DNA of 64,000 nt from Candidatus Aminicenantota bacterium (GCA_016927475.1 JAFGMO010000005.1:1-64000); one strand, 5' to 3'; positions 17,789 to 27,358 are shown, numbered from the stretch's first letter. The notes: generated by a model not told the origin, from the letters alone. Program-made: numbers and translations.

Positions 17789-18208
17789 ATGAAAAAAAGA
17801 CTGAGTATCTTGATGACGACCGTTCTGATGTTGATTCTTTTCTGCGGCGGAGCAATATCCAAAGAAAAATTTTTCATGCAAGTCAATCCTCAAACATACA
17901 TCAAACCTTTCGGTCAGGTAGACTTGGGGATTGTCAGTACGGAAGCATTGAGCTTCAGGCTATGGGTGCCCATGAACCGATGGCTGCTGCACAAGATCGT
18001 AAGAGTTGAAAACGGAAAAGAGTCCCTTGTCTCTGAGAAGTGGGGCAACACCGCGCCACAGATATACAATATTGTCATGAAATCCAAAGAGGGAGCTGAA
18101 TTTGAGCCTGGGACTTACCGCCTCTATATCGGCGAGATTTTCCTGGAGAGAACATCGCTCAATCCCGATTATTTTGTGTGGTATTATAAGTACGACTTCA
18201 CGCTGTAA
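17789..18208 (+). CDS. Small exported protein of unknown function
   Basis: The product is 139 residues with an N-terminal signal (KKRLSILMTTVLMLILFCGGAIS, cleavage near AIS-K). A mostly beta-rich mature part has several aromatic residues and ends in YFVWYYKYDFTL. An upstream in-frame ATG at 17765 exists, but the ATG at 17789 is preferred because TAAGGAG lies seven bases before it. No family is recognised. It sits between the two parts of the glycan locus and has its own leader of 251 bases. Its stop codon TAA directly abuts a dispersed repeat, whose AA is shared with the stop. A periplasmic or outer-membrane location is inferred from the signal only. Confidence 0.65.
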   Translation: MKKRLSILMTTVLMLILFCGGAISKEKFFMQVNPQTYIKPFGQVDLGIVSTEALSFRLWVPMNRWLLHKIVRVENGKESLVSEKWGNTAPQIYNIVMKSKEGAEFEPGTYRLYIGEIFLERTSLNPDYFVWYYKYDFTL

Positions 18209-18351
18209 CCTGCGTTATTCATAAAAAATGCCGATATACTTAGTATATCTTTTTCGTTATGAGATCGGTTGAAAAATTTGTGGCATATACCATACGAAAA
18301 TTGGGCTGGTGAATGGATAAGGAAATTTAAAACTAAATATCGGCATTTTTT
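18207..18351. repeat. AACCTG-type dispersed element, subfamily with 15-bp inner inverted repeat
   Basis: AACCTGCGTTATTCAT is followed by AAAAAATGCCGATAT (18223-18237), which is the exact reverse complement of ATATCGGCATTTTTT at 18337-18351. The left about 110 bases match 27181-27292 over nearly their whole length, including TAGTATATCTTTTT, GTTATGAG and TTGTGGCATAT. This is clear evidence of a mobile or amplified short repeat. It fills most of the gap between the small exported gene and the GH38 gene. Confidence 0.85.
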
Positions 18352-18360
18352 ACCCTGCGG

Positions 18361-18392
18361 GCGAGCCGATCTTACCGCATCTGCTTCGTTGC
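18361..18392. repeat. GCGARCCGATCTTACCGCATC-type right-end module, copy 1
   Basis: This 32-base block matches 51771-51802 at 30 of 32 positions. In both places it lies just to the right of an AACCTG-type element, at a similar distance, which suggests that it belongs to a longer composite form of the repeat. Confidence 0.75.
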
Positions 18393-18465
18393 GAATTCTG
18401 TCATGCCCCGGCATTCCAAACAGCTCGGGAGACAAGGACATTTCTTCTTTTTTTATCTTTCATTA

Positions 18466-18500
18466 AACTTGAAACATTAAACTTTAAACCTTAACACGTC
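18466..18500. repeat. Single unit of the TTAAAC-rich repeat
   Basis: TTAAACTTGAAACATTAAAC and the following TTTAAACCTTAACAC resemble the units at 1326-1545. The remaining bases up to 18681 show no gene other than the leader of the mannosidase. Confidence 0.55.
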
Positions 18501-18681
18501 TTCATTCTCAAATTGCAACTGTTTTGTTCTCGAGATTCTTTCAAGAACCATTTTTTTATTTCTTATACAAACCATGGCTGGTATAATGAGGCCTGTTTGG
18601 TAGGAATTTTCGTAAAGGTTCGGATATTATCATGAGCCAGAATGATTCACGCTTTTTAGTTTATGCAAAGGGAGGGAATGC

Positions 18682-21600
18682 ATGAATCCGGCAAAAAAAG
18701 ACATTTATGAGCGCCGGGCCCGGAATTTTCTCGCCCGCCTGCGGAGCATGTTTTATCCGGAAGAAATCCTTTTGGCCGCGGAGTTTTGTGTTTATGATCC
18801 CATGGTTCCCTTTGTGCGACGTGATGTGGGCGAATTCCAGCCGGTGACCGTCGGTGAAACCTGGGGAAAAAATTGGGACAGGGCCTGGTTTTTTCTTCAA
18901 GGCCGGGTACCCCAGGAATGGAAAGGGCGGGAGGTGTGCGTCCGGATTAACCTCGGCGGCGAAGGGCTTGTTTACGATGAGACAGGAACACCCCTTCAGG
19001 GATTGAGCGTTCATACGCTTTGGCCTAATACCGATTTTAGAAGGGACCGGTTCGAGATTACCTCAAACGCCCAAGGGGGAGAAGCCGTTAGCCTTTGGGT
19101 CGAAGCTTCCGCCGGCCAGCTTTTCGGGCTTCAAATTAACCGGGACAAGGGATGGAAGATTCCCAGAGAATTCGGTTCCTACACGGCCGTCATAACCGAC
19201 CTGGTTCTGGCAGTTTTTCGCCGGGACATATGGCATCTTTATCTGGATGTACTGGTTTTGGAAAACCTTATGAGGGGACTTCCTGGGAAAAGCGTCCGCC
19301 GTGCCCGCATCCTTCATGTTTTGAACAAGGCGATCGATGTCTTCCGCGGGGATCCCGGGAACGTCGGTATGTGCAGGAAAATCCTCAATCAGGAACTGGA
19401 TAAAAAGGCTTCGGCATCGGACTTGGCTACGACCGCAGTAGGGCACGCTCATCTGGACACGGCCTGGCTGTGGCCTCTTTCGGAAACGGTCCGCAAGTGC
19501 GGCCGTACCTTTGCCAGCCAGGTGGGGCTTCTTGAGCGTTATTCACGATATGTTTTCGGGGCGTCTCAGGCCCAGCATTACGCTTTCGTCAAAAAGTACT
19601 ACCCTTCGCTCTATGCTAAGGTCAAGGACTTGGTCGCCCAAGGCCGTTGGGAAGTTCAGGGAGGCATGTGGGTCGAAGCCGACTGCAACCTCATCAGCGG
19701 AGAATCCCTGGTCCGGCAGATTCTTCACGGCAAGTTGTTTTTCCTGGAAGAGTTCGGGATCGATGTGGACAATCTCTGGCTGCCGGACGTTTTCGGCTAT
19801 AGTGCCGCCTTTCCTCAGATCCTCAGAAAAAGCGGCATCAACACTTTTGTTACCCAAAAGCTGTCCTGGAACCAATTCAACCGTTTTCCGCACCACACCT
19901 TCCGCTGGCGGGGACTGGACGGATCGGAGGTGGTCACTCATTTTCCGCCTGAAGACAACTATAACAGTGAACTGCAGCCGGAAAAACTAAGAGGTGCGGC
20001 GGAAAACTTTCAGGAAAAGGCTTTCCTGGATGAATTTTTGACTCTTTTCGGGATCGGTGACGGAGGAGGAGGGCCGACTGCGGAGATGATCGAGGCCGGT
20101 CAGCGGCAGGAAAATCTTGAGGGATGTCCACGGGTTTCTTTCGGTCCGGCGGCCGCCTTCTTAAAAAAATTAGAGAAACAATCCGGCTATCTTGCCGTCT
20201 GGGCCGGAGAGCTTTATTTCGAGCTTCACCGGGGAACATACACCAGCCAGGCCTTCAACAAAAAAATGAACCGCCGGCTTGAGCTGAAGTTGAGAGAGCT
20301 GGAAATACTCTGGTCCTGCCTTCCCCTCGAGCATTATCCGTCCCAAAACCTGGATGATCTCTGGAAAACCCTTCTTCTCAACCAGTTCCACGACATCATC
20401 CCCGGATCGAGCATCACGCCTGTTTATGAGGAATGCCGGCGTTTTTATGCTTCCATGGAACAAGAGGTTGAGCGCCTTTTCCAAGAAGCCGGAGAAATGT
20501 TGTTTGTTTCTGACCGGGACCTGGTCTGTTTGTTCAATTCGCTGTCCGTGCCCTTCGACCGGCCGCTTGTCCTGCCCGAATCCTGGGCTGAAAACGAAGT
20601 GCTTGATGAGTCGGGACATCCTGTTTTTCAGCAGGTGGAAGCCGGAAAAAGGGTCGTTTTGGTCGAAATTTCCGCGCTTGCTGCAAGGACACTGCGCCGG
20701 GGAGAACGGTTCCCGCCGGTGGATCAGGACCTTACGGGGAAGCCGTTTGTTTTGGAAAATGACCTTATACGATATGCTTTTTCCGAGAAGGGAACCCTGT
20801 CCCAAATCCTGGACAAAAAAAACGGCCGGGAAGTGCTGGCTGGAAAAAGAGAAGGAAATGTCCTTTGTCTTTATGAGGACCGGCCGGTCGACTGGGATGC
20901 CTGGGACGTTGATTTTTATTATGAGGATGCTCTTTGCGGTAAGGCCGAACTCATGTCCTGGCACTGGATCGCCGACGGCCCGGTCCGAAAAGGAATCAGG
21001 ACGGAATTCCGGATTGGAAATTCCGTCATCCGGCAGAACATTTTCCTTACCGCGGGAAACAAACGCCTGGATTTTGAGACGGAAGTGGATTGGAAGGAAA
21101 ACCATAAGCTTCTCCGGGTTCATTTCGACCTCGACATTTTCACGGACGCTGCCTCTTTCGAGATTCAGTTCGGCCGGGTTTTTCGTCCGACCCACCGGAA
21201 CACAAGCTGGGATGAAGCCCGGTTTGAGGTTGTCGCACACCGCTACGCCGACCTTTCCTCCGGGGAATACGGAGCAGCCCTTATCAATAACGGGAAGTAC
21301 GGATACAGGGCCTTGGGAGGCGACCTCAGTCTGAGCCTTCTGCGGGCGCCGACTTTCCCCGATCCGAAAGCCGACAGGGGGAAACATACTTTTACCTACA
21401 GTTTTCTGCCCCACACCGGTCGACTGGAGGACTCGGATGTTTTGAAGGAGGCGGCTTTGCTCAACCAGTCGGCGGCGCTTTTTGACGGCCGGGATGGAAA
21501 AAGTTTCCGGTTCCCCGTGCATGTGGAGGGCGGAGCCGTGCTGGACACGGTAAAAAAAGCCGAAAGAGAAGAGGCTCTCATTTTCAGGCTTTATGAGCCT

Positions 21601-21816
21601 CTCGGAAAAGAAACGGTTGTCCGGATGAAGCTTGACGGGGAATCCTTTCGGATGTTCGAAGCCGACTTGATGGAACATAACCTGCGTGAGCTGGAAGCGG
21701 GGGAGGGAGAAGTAAATGTGACCTTCCATCCCTTTGAGATAAAAACATTAAAAGGGATTCCCGGAAAGATGGAAGGGGAAGGCGAAAAGGTGAAAGAAAA
21801 AAAGGGGGAATCATGA
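18682..21816 (+). CDS. Alpha-mannosidase (GH38), cytoplasmic
   Basis: This 1044-residue protein has no signal peptide and matches the classic GH38 plan. An N-terminal domain (1-245) precedes the catalytic barrel with GHAH257LD259TAWLWPL metal-site residues and WLPD369VFGYSAAFPQIL containing the nucleophile Asp369, then the helical HDIIPGSSI segment and C-terminal beta domains. GH38 enzymes remove alpha-mannose using a zinc-type metal. AAAGGGAGGGAATGC precedes the ATG. The last four bases overlap the GH130 gene, so the two are coupled. Lacking an export signal, it likely acts on short mannosides already imported, complementing the secreted GH38 at 13084. Confidence 0.94.
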   Translation: MNPAKKDIYERRARNFLARLRSMFYPEEILLAAEFCVYDPMVPFVRRDVGEFQPVTVGETWGKNWDRAWFFLQGRVPQEWKGREVCVRINLGGEGLVYDETGTPLQGLSVHTLWPNTDFRRDRFEITSNAQGGEAVSLWVEASAGQLFGLQINRDKGWKIPREFGSYTAVITDLVLAVFRRDIWHLYLDVLVLENLMRGLPGKSVRRARILHVLNKAIDVFRGDPGNVGMCRKILNQELDKKASASDLATTAVGHAHLDTAWLWPLSETVRKCGRTFASQVGLLERYSRYVFGASQAQHYAFVKKYYPSLYAKVKDLVAQGRWEVQGGMWVEADCNLISGESLVRQILHGKLFFLEEFGIDVDNLWLPDVFGYSAAFPQILRKSGINTFVTQKLSWNQFNRFPHHTFRWRGLDGSEVVTHFPPEDNYNSELQPEKLRGAAENFQEKAFLDEFLTLFGIGDGGGGPTAEMIEAGQRQENLEGCPRVSFGPAAAFLKKLEKQSGYLAVWAGELYFELHRGTYTSQAFNKKMNRRLELKLRELEILWSCLPLEHYPSQNLDDLWKTLLLNQFHDIIPGSSITPVYEECRRFYASMEQEVERLFQEAGEMLFVSDRDLVCLFNSLSVPFDRPLVLPESWAENEVLDESGHPVFQQVEAGKRVVLVEISALAARTLRRGERFPPVDQDLTGKPFVLENDLIRYAFSEKGTLSQILDKKNGREVLAGKREGNVLCLYEDRPVDWDAWDVDFYYEDALCGKAELMSWHWIADGPVRKGIRTEFRIGNSVIRQNIFLTAGNKRLDFETEVDWKENHKLLRVHFDLDIFTDAASFEIQFGRVFRPTHRNTSWDEARFEVVAHRYADLSSGEYGAALINNGKYGYRALGGDLSLSLLRAPTFPDPKADRGKHTFTYSFLPHTGRLEDSDVLKEAALLNQSAALFDGRDGKSFRFPVHVEGGAVLDTVKKAEREEALIFRLYEPLGKETVVRMKLDGESFRMFEADLMEHNLRELEAGEGEVNVTFHPFEIKTLKGIPGKMEGEGEKVKEKKGES

Positions 21817-22772
21817 GACGCCATCCGGATAATCCCCTCATCACAAGAAAAAACATTCCCGACGTTCTGCCGGATCTGACCGACGTCAGCTCGGTTTTTA
21901 ATCCCGGGGCCGCGCGTTTCGGCAAGGAAATCAAGCTGATACTCCGAGTCCAGAGCCGGGGCAGGGAGACGTTTTTTCTAACAGCGGGAAGCAGGGACGG
22001 AATCGATTTTGTTATCGAACCCCATCCCATTCGTTTCGAAGACCTGGATCATGTCAAGGAAAAAATATTCCATTCTTATGACGCGCGGATCACGCCGTTG
22101 GAAGGATCCTATTACATTACTTTCGCCCTCGATATTGAGGACGGCTGCCGTTCGGGCTTGGTGCGGACCAAGGATTTCAAAAGGTTCATTTTTATGGGAT
22201 TGGCCGGACGACAAGACACGCGCAACGTGGTTCTTTTTCCGGAAAAAATTGGTGGAGAATATCTCCGCCTGGAAAGGCCCAACCTTTTTTCCGGCGGGGG
22301 AGTGAAAAGCGGAACATCCATCATTCTGTCCTCTTCCGGGGATTTGCTTCACTGGAAGCCCGTCGCCCCGGTTGCCGAAGGGCGGTTTCATTATTGGGAC
22401 GAGATCATCGGTCCCGGACCTCCGCCGGTCAAGACTGAGAAAGGGTGGATCCTGATTTATCACGGTGTGGCCATGCACCTCGAACGTGCCTGGATATACC
22501 AGGCGGGCGTGATGCTCCTTGATCTCGACGACCCATCCCGGGTCCTCGGCCGAAGCCGAAGAAACATCCTGGAACCCCGGGAGATGTACGAAATGGTGGG
22601 CCAGGTGCCCAACGTGGTTTTTCCCTCAGGCCTTGTAACCGATGCAGCGGACAGCCGTGGTTTCATCCGGCCGGACAGCCGGGTTTTGATCTATTACGGA
22701 GCAGCCGATACGTCGGTTTGCCTGGCAGAAACGACGATTGAAGAGCTGATTGAAAGGGCCATGAGTGATTAA
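21813..22772 (+). CDS. GH130-family glycoside phosphorylase
   Basis: The 319-residue product shows a five-bladed propeller sequence typical of GH130: NPLITRKNIP near the start, DVSSVFNPGAARFGKEIKLI, HSYDARITPLEGSYYITF with a conserved Asp, and WDEIIGPGPPPVKTEKGWILIYHG. GH130 enzymes phosphorolyse beta-mannosides, giving mannose-1-phosphate, and some members are hydrolases. There is no signal peptide. The start overlaps the mannosidase stop by four bases, and the next gene begins near its end. Together with alpha-mannosidase it could handle the Man-GlcNAc core of N-glycans or plant mannans; which one is not settled by sequence. Confidence 0.92.
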   Translation: MRRHPDNPLITRKNIPDVLPDLTDVSSVFNPGAARFGKEIKLILRVQSRGRETFFLTAGSRDGIDFVIEPHPIRFEDLDHVKEKIFHSYDARITPLEGSYYITFALDIEDGCRSGLVRTKDFKRFIFMGLAGRQDTRNVVLFPEKIGGEYLRLERPNLFSGGGVKSGTSIILSSSGDLLHWKPVAPVAEGRFHYWDEIIGPGPPPVKTEKGWILIYHGVAMHLERAWIYQAGVMLLDLDDPSRVLGRSRRNILEPREMYEMVGQVPNVVFPSGLVTDAADSRGFIRPDSRVLIYYGAADTSVCLAETTIEELIERAMSD

Positions 22773-22815
22773 AAGTGAATGTTCCCGGATGCGCGGCTTC
22801 CGCCGGGGAGGAAAT

Positions 22816-23937
22816 ATGCGATTGTTTCTAACTGGGATTTTGTCCGTTTTTTTTCTTTCAGGCCATTTTTTTGGCGGTGTTGATGAACAAACATTCGAAA
22901 CGCCGGCGATCCCTTTCAATCCGAGGAGTTATGTCTGCTTCCGGACCGTTGCCCCTCTGACGATAGACGGGATTTTGAATGAGGTAAGCTGGGAAAAAAC
23001 CTCCTGGACGGATTTTTTTGTCGACATATCCGTTCCCGGCCGGAAAAAACCACGGTACCGGACCCGGGCTAAAATGCTCTGGGATGACCAATTTTTTTAT
23101 GTGGCCGCCTCTCTTGAGGAACCACATGTCTGGGCGACCCTGAGGGAGCGGGATGCCGTTATTTTCCAGGACAACGATTTTGAGGTGTTCATCGATCCGG
23201 ACGGGGATACCCATCTGTATTATGAGCTTGAAATCAATGCTTTGGGCACCGTTTGGGACCTGCTCCTGGAAAAGCCCTACCGTGACGGCGGGAAAGCCCT
23301 TAATGGTTGGGATATTCGGGGGCTTCAATCCGCCTGCCGTATCGACGGAACGCTCAACAATCCCCTGGACCGTGATAAGGGATGGACCGTGGAGCTGGCC
23401 TTTCCCTGGGAAGTGCTCAAAGAGATGGCCCCGGAAGAGTGCTCTCCCGGGCCGGGAGATGTGTGGCGGGTCAATTTTTCCCGGGTAGAATGGGAAAACG
23501 AAATTCAAAACGGCCGGTATGTGAAACGGTCGGATCCGGATACCGGAAAACCGTTGCCCGAGGACAACTGGGTCTGGTCACCTCAAGGGCTGGTCAATAT
23601 GCATTATCCGGAGATGTGGGGTTTTGTCCGGTTTTCCGGCGTAACTGCAGGCGGAGAAGAAATATTCAGGATCGAGCCGGAAGAAAAAACCAAGTGGCTG
23701 CTTCGCCTTGTCTATTACCGCCAAAAACTTTTTTATGAAAAACATGGCGTTTTCAGCAGTGAAACCTCCCCCCTGGGATTGGCAACATTGTTGGGGGAAA
23801 AGATGCGGCAGCTTCAATTGGAGCGTACACAAAGCCTTTTTGAGGCCGCGCTTCCTTGTCCTGAAGGAGAAGGAACGTGGAGAATCCGTCAGGACGGACT
23901 TGTCTGGAAAAAAGATAAGGAAAAGCGGCACGAATGA
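22816..23937 (+). CDS. Exported CBM9-like carbohydrate-binding protein
   Basis: The protein of about 373 residues has a signal peptide (RLFLTGILSVFFLSGHFFGG) and a carbohydrate-binding family 9-like beta sandwich. The usual features are PLTIDGILNEVSWEKTSW, a TRAKMLWDDQFFYVAASLEEPHVWA-type segment, QDNDFEVFIDPDGD and the YYELEINALGTVWDL strand. Such proteins are common beside glycosidases and may bind sugars at the cell surface. An in-frame GTG at 22765 exists, but ATG 22816 is chosen because GGGGAGG lies five bases ahead and yields a clean signal. It follows GH130 closely and precedes the symporter. The C-terminal 100 residues are helical and unassigned. Confidence 0.83.
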   Translation: MRLFLTGILSVFFLSGHFFGGVDEQTFETPAIPFNPRSYVCFRTVAPLTIDGILNEVSWEKTSWTDFFVDISVPGRKKPRYRTRAKMLWDDQFFYVAASLEEPHVWATLRERDAVIFQDNDFEVFIDPDGDTHLYYELEINALGTVWDLLLEKPYRDGGKALNGWDIRGLQSACRIDGTLNNPLDRDKGWTVELAFPWEVLKEMAPEECSPGPGDVWRVNFSRVEWENEIQNGRYVKRSDPDTGKPLPEDNWVWSPQGLVNMHYPEMWGFVRFSGVTAGGEEIFRIEPEEKTKWLLRLVYYRQKLFYEKHGVFSSETSPLGLATLLGEKMRQLQLERTQSLFEAALPCPEGEGTWRIRQDGLVWKKDKEKRHE

Positions 23938-23965
23938 AGGAAAAAAATAAGAAGAGGAAGAAAGA

Positions 23966-25903
23966 ATGAGCTTAGGCTGGCTGGATTGGGGGATCGTCCT
24001 TGTCACTCTGTTCTTTATGGTTTATGGAGTGGTCTTCAGCAAACGATTCATGAGGAGCGTGGCCGATTTTTTGGCGGCCGGACGTTCCGCCGGCCGCTAC
24101 CTGATGACGGTTTCCCTGGGTATGGCCATGTTGGGAGCCATCAGCGTTATCGGGGAGTTCGAGGTCTTCTTCAAGTCCGGTTTCTGTCTGAAATGGTGGG
24201 AATTATCCATGGCCCTGGCCATTCTTTTGGTAACCGTTTCCGGCTGGATTATTTATCGCTTCAGGCAGACGCGTGCCCTGACCCTGGCCCAGTTTTTTGA
24301 GATGCGCTACAGCCGGAATTTCAGGGTTTTCGCCGGTATTCTGGCATTTGTTTCCGGGATCATCAATTTCGGGATTTTCCCGGCCGTCGGAGCACGGTTT
24401 TTTATTTATTATATGGGTCTTCCCGCAGGATTTGAGGTCTGGGGGATTCATGTGTCGACCTTTGTCTTGATGATGACCGTTTTGCTCGGCATCGCCATTT
24501 TTTTCGTTTTCTCCGGGGGGCAGGTGGCCGTCATCATCGCTGATTTTATTCAGGGAGTGTTTTCCAATTTTGTCTTTGTTCTGCTTATTTTCTTTTTTCT
24601 TCTGACGATTGAATGGAGCCAGATTTTTGAAGCCCTGTCCATTGTTCCCCGGGAAGCGTCCATGGTCAATCCTTTCAAAACGGGACAGGTGGAGGATTTT
24701 AATTTTTGGTATTTTCTCATCGGCCTTGTCGGTTTTGTCTACAATTTTATGTCATGGCAGGGAACCCAGGCGTATAATTCCTCAGCCAAAAGCGCCCATG
24801 AGGCCAAAATGTCCAAAGTCCTTGAAAACTGGAGAAATTATCCCCGGAACCTTTTTCTGATGTTTCTTCCGGTCATCGCCTTCGTGGTCCTCAATCATCC
24901 GGATTTTTCACATATCGCCGGCAAGGTTGGTTCCGTTATCGGTACGGTGGGATCTCCCGAAATACAAAGCCAGCTTCGGGTTCCCCTGGTCCTCCGTTTT
25001 ATCCTGCCGGTTGGCCTCGCAGGAGCATTCGCGGCAGTCATGCTGGCCGCCTTTCTCAGCACACATGACACCTACCTTCATTCCTGGGGGAGCATTTTTA
25101 TCCAGGATATTGTTATGCCCTTCCGGAAAAAACCTTTTTCCCCCGTACAGCATATCCGCCTGCTGCGCCTGGCCGTTATCGGGGTGGCCGTTTTTATTTT
25201 TTTCTTCAGCCTCATTTTTCAACAAACACAGCATATCTACCTCTTTTTTGCCATCACGGCGGCCATTTTTGTCGGCGGGTCGGGAGCGGTGATCATCGGA
25301 GGTTTGTACTGGAAACGGGGGACGACTGCCGCTGCCTGGAGCGCCATGATCACCGGTTCAACCATCTCGGTCGGCGGGATCATTCTTCATCAGGTAATTG
25401 AGGACTTTCCCATAAACGGACAGTGGTTCTGGGGGCTGTCGATGGTCGCCGCATCCCTGGTTTATGTCCTTGTTTCGCTGCTGGGAAGGGTCCGTGATTT
25501 CGACCTGGACAAGCTCCTTCATCGGGGAAAATACGAGGTAAAGGGTGAAATAAAAATTATCGATGCCGCTCCGTCACGGGGGTGGAAGGTTCTGGGTATG
25601 GGAAAAGAGTTCACGCGAGGGGATAAAGCCATTTACATCCTTTCTTATGCCTGGATTCTTATCTGGACGCTCATCTTCATCGGTGGGACGGTTTTTAACC
25701 TGACCCATGATGTTTCCGACAGCGGCTGGATGAAATACTGGAAGGTCTACGTGGTGATCTATGCAGCCGTTTCCTTGGTGATCGTCGTTTGGTTTACCAT
25801 AGGAGGAATCCGGGATATGAGGTCGATGTTCAAACAGCTGGGCCGCCAAAAAAGGGATGATATGGACGATGGTTTTGTTACGTCTACCCCTGGAAAACGG
25901 TGA
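23966..25903 (+). CDS. Sodium:solute symporter (SSS family)
   Basis: The 645-residue integral membrane protein has about 13-15 hydrophobic spans and the SSS hallmarks: an N-terminal GWLDWGIVLVTLFFMV span, SVADFLAAGRSAGRYLM, and an internal ALTLAQFFEMRYSRNFR segment like those of sodium/sugar cotransporters. It likely imports a sugar or related product of the upstream enzymes using the sodium gradient. It lies 28 bases after the CBM9-like gene, behind a GAAGAGGAAGAAAG purine run. The long C-terminal tail after residue 500 is cytoplasmic and then membrane again. Substrate assignment to mannosides or monosaccharides is by context only. Confidence 0.92.
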   Translation: MSLGWLDWGIVLVTLFFMVYGVVFSKRFMRSVADFLAAGRSAGRYLMTVSLGMAMLGAISVIGEFEVFFKSGFCLKWWELSMALAILLVTVSGWIIYRFRQTRALTLAQFFEMRYSRNFRVFAGILAFVSGIINFGIFPAVGARFFIYYMGLPAGFEVWGIHVSTFVLMMTVLLGIAIFFVFSGGQVAVIIADFIQGVFSNFVFVLLIFFFLLTIEWSQIFEALSIVPREASMVNPFKTGQVEDFNFWYFLIGLVGFVYNFMSWQGTQAYNSSAKSAHEAKMSKVLENWRNYPRNLFLMFLPVIAFVVLNHPDFSHIAGKVGSVIGTVGSPEIQSQLRVPLVLRFILPVGLAGAFAAVMLAAFLSTHDTYLHSWGSIFIQDIVMPFRKKPFSPVQHIRLLRLAVIGVAVFIFFFSLIFQQTQHIYLFFAITAAIFVGGSGAVIIGGLYWKRGTTAAAWSAMITGSTISVGGIILHQVIEDFPINGQWFWGLSMVAASLVYVLVSLLGRVRDFDLDKLLHRGKYEVKGEIKIIDAAPSRGWKVLGMGKEFTRGDKAIYILSYAWILIWTLIFIGGTVFNLTHDVSDSGWMKYWKVYVVIYAAVSLVIVVWFTIGGIRDMRSMFKQLGRQKRDDMDDGFVTSTPGKR

Positions 25904-25914
25904 GAACGATTTTA

Positions 25915-25985
25915 ATCTTAACCTGAAACTTTAAACATTAAAATCTTCTTCTAGTTTTGACTTTTGAGCTTTGAGTTTTGAGCTT
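25915..25985. repeat. TTAAAC/CTTTTGAGCTTTGAG repeat unit
   Basis: The gap between the convergent symporter and aminotransferase genes holds CTGAAACTTTAAACATTAAA followed by CTAGTTTTGACTTTTGAGC, closely resembling the unit seen several times at 1326-1545. Confidence 0.6.
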
Positions 25986-25990
25986 TCTTC

Positions 25991-27103
25991 TTATGAAACC
26001 TGTTCGTAAGCCCATTCCAACCACTGGGTGACGGCTTCAACGTCCGAAGCCTCGATGGTTCCTCCGCACCAGAAGCGAAGTCCTGAAGGGGCGTCGCGGT
26101 AGGAGGCGCAGTCGAAGGCGACTTCCTCGTCGGCCAGTATTTTGACCATGGTTTTCACCTTGTCTTCCGGAAGGTCGACCTTGAAGCAGACGCTGGTGTT
26201 GGAGCGGATTTCTTTGCTTTCCGCCAGGAAATCGATCCAGTCGTGTTTGTCAACAAAATCTTCAAAAACTTCAAGATTTTTTTTGCTCCGCTCGAGAAGG
26301 GCTTGGAGGCCTCCGATGGATTCCACCCAGTTTAAAGCGGCCAGGTAATCTTCGTTGGCCATCATCGATGGGGTGTTGATGGTGCTGCCCTTAAAGATGC
26401 CCTCGTTGAGCTCGCCTTTCTTTTTCATTCTGAAGATTTTGGGCATGGGCCAGGGAGGATCATAGCTCAACATTCTTTCTACCGCCCGGGGTGAAAGGAT
26501 GAGCATGCCGTGGGCCGCTTCGCCGCCGAGGACCTTCTGCCAGGAATAGGTGATGACGTCGAGCTTGTGGTAGGGAATCTCCATGGCGAATATGGCGGAT
26601 GTGGCGTCACAGAGGGTCAGACCTTCGCGGTCGTCAGGGATCCAGTCGCCGTTGGGGACTTTGACTCCGCTGGTGGTGCCGTTCCAGACGAAGACGATGT
26701 CGTTTTTAAAATCGGCCTGGGACAGGTCGGGAAGTTTTCCATAGTCGGCTTCAAAAACGCGGACGTTGTCCAATTTCAGTTGTTTCTGGATGTCGGTTGC
26801 CCAGCCCTTACTGAATGATTCCCAGACGAATACGTCGACATCGCGGGGACCCAGTAATGACCACATAGCCATTTCGAAAGCCCCGGTGTCGGATGCGGGG
26901 ACGATGCCCACTCTGTAGTCGCCGGGCAGCCCGAGAATCTTTTTGGTTTTTTCAATGGACTCGGCCAGTTTTCCCTTACCCAATCTGCTGCGGTGAGAAC
27001 GGCCCAAAGGGGCATCTTTCAGTTCGTCAAGGGAAAAGTCGGGATGTTTGGCGCAGGGGCCGGATGAGAAACAGGGATATTTTGGTTTGATGGCGGGTTT
27101 CAT
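25991..27103 (-). CDS. serC: Phosphoserine aminotransferase
   Basis: The product of about 370 residues is a PLP-dependent class V aminotransferase: [16 protein letters not shown] at the start, [20 protein letters not shown] around the cofactor phosphate, [11 protein letters not shown] with the pyridine-binding Asp, and [15 protein letters not shown] with the Schiff-base Lys. It converts 3-phosphohydroxypyruvate and glutamate to phosphoserine in serine synthesis. The sequence looks closest to the SerC branch described for Methanosarcina and many bacteria. Two ATGs are close together; the inner one at 27103 is preferred because TAGGAG lies seven bases ahead, whereas the outer one (27109) would have almost no spacing. 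It stands alone, convergent with the symporter. Confidence 0.88.
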   Translation of the reverse strand: MKPAIKPKYPCFSSGPCAKHPDFSLDELKDAPLGRSHRSRLGKGKLAESIEKTKKILGLPGDYRVGIVPASDTGAFEMAMWSLLGPRDVDVFVWESFSKGWATDIQKQLKLDNVRVFEADYGKLPDLSQADFKNDIVFVWNGTTSGVKVPNGDWIPDDREGLTLCDATSAIFAMEIPYHKLDVITYSWQKVLGGEAAHGMLILSPRAVERMLSYDPPWPMPKIFRMKKKGELNEGIFKGSTINTPSMMANEDYLAALNWVESIGGLQALLERSKKNLEVFEDFVDKHDWIDFLAESKEIRSNTSVCFKVDLPEDKVKTMVKILADEEVAFDCASYRDAPSGLRFWCGGTIEASDVEAVTQWLEWAYEQVS

Positions 27104-27180
27104 GTACATACTCCTATATTTAATTTAGCCAAAAATGATAATCTGACAAAAATATAATCAGGGAAAAAGCAATCTTTGTC

Positions 27181-27292
27181 AACCTGCATTATTCATAAAA
27201 AATGCCGAAATCTAGTATATCTTTTTTGTTATGAGGTCGGATGAAAAGATTGTGGCATATGTCACACGAAAAAAGGTCTGGTGAAAGGATAG
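27181..27292. repeat. AACCTG-type dispersed element, truncated copy
   Basis: AACCTGCATTATTCAT and the next 95 or so bases match 18207-18315, but the right arm of the inner inverted repeat is missing. It lies upstream of tonB and downstream in direction from the serC promoter side. Confidence 0.82.
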
Positions 27293-27358
27293 TGGAATGA
27301 AAAAATAGGGAATATTCAACCGTCCCGGTTGTATACCGTATGGAAGTGAGGTGAAAAG

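Noticed and set aside
20170-21729. Long reverse-strand open frame (519 codons) opposite the GH38 gene
   Set aside because: It lies wholly antisense to conserved GH38 codons, has no family resemblance and no ribosome site.
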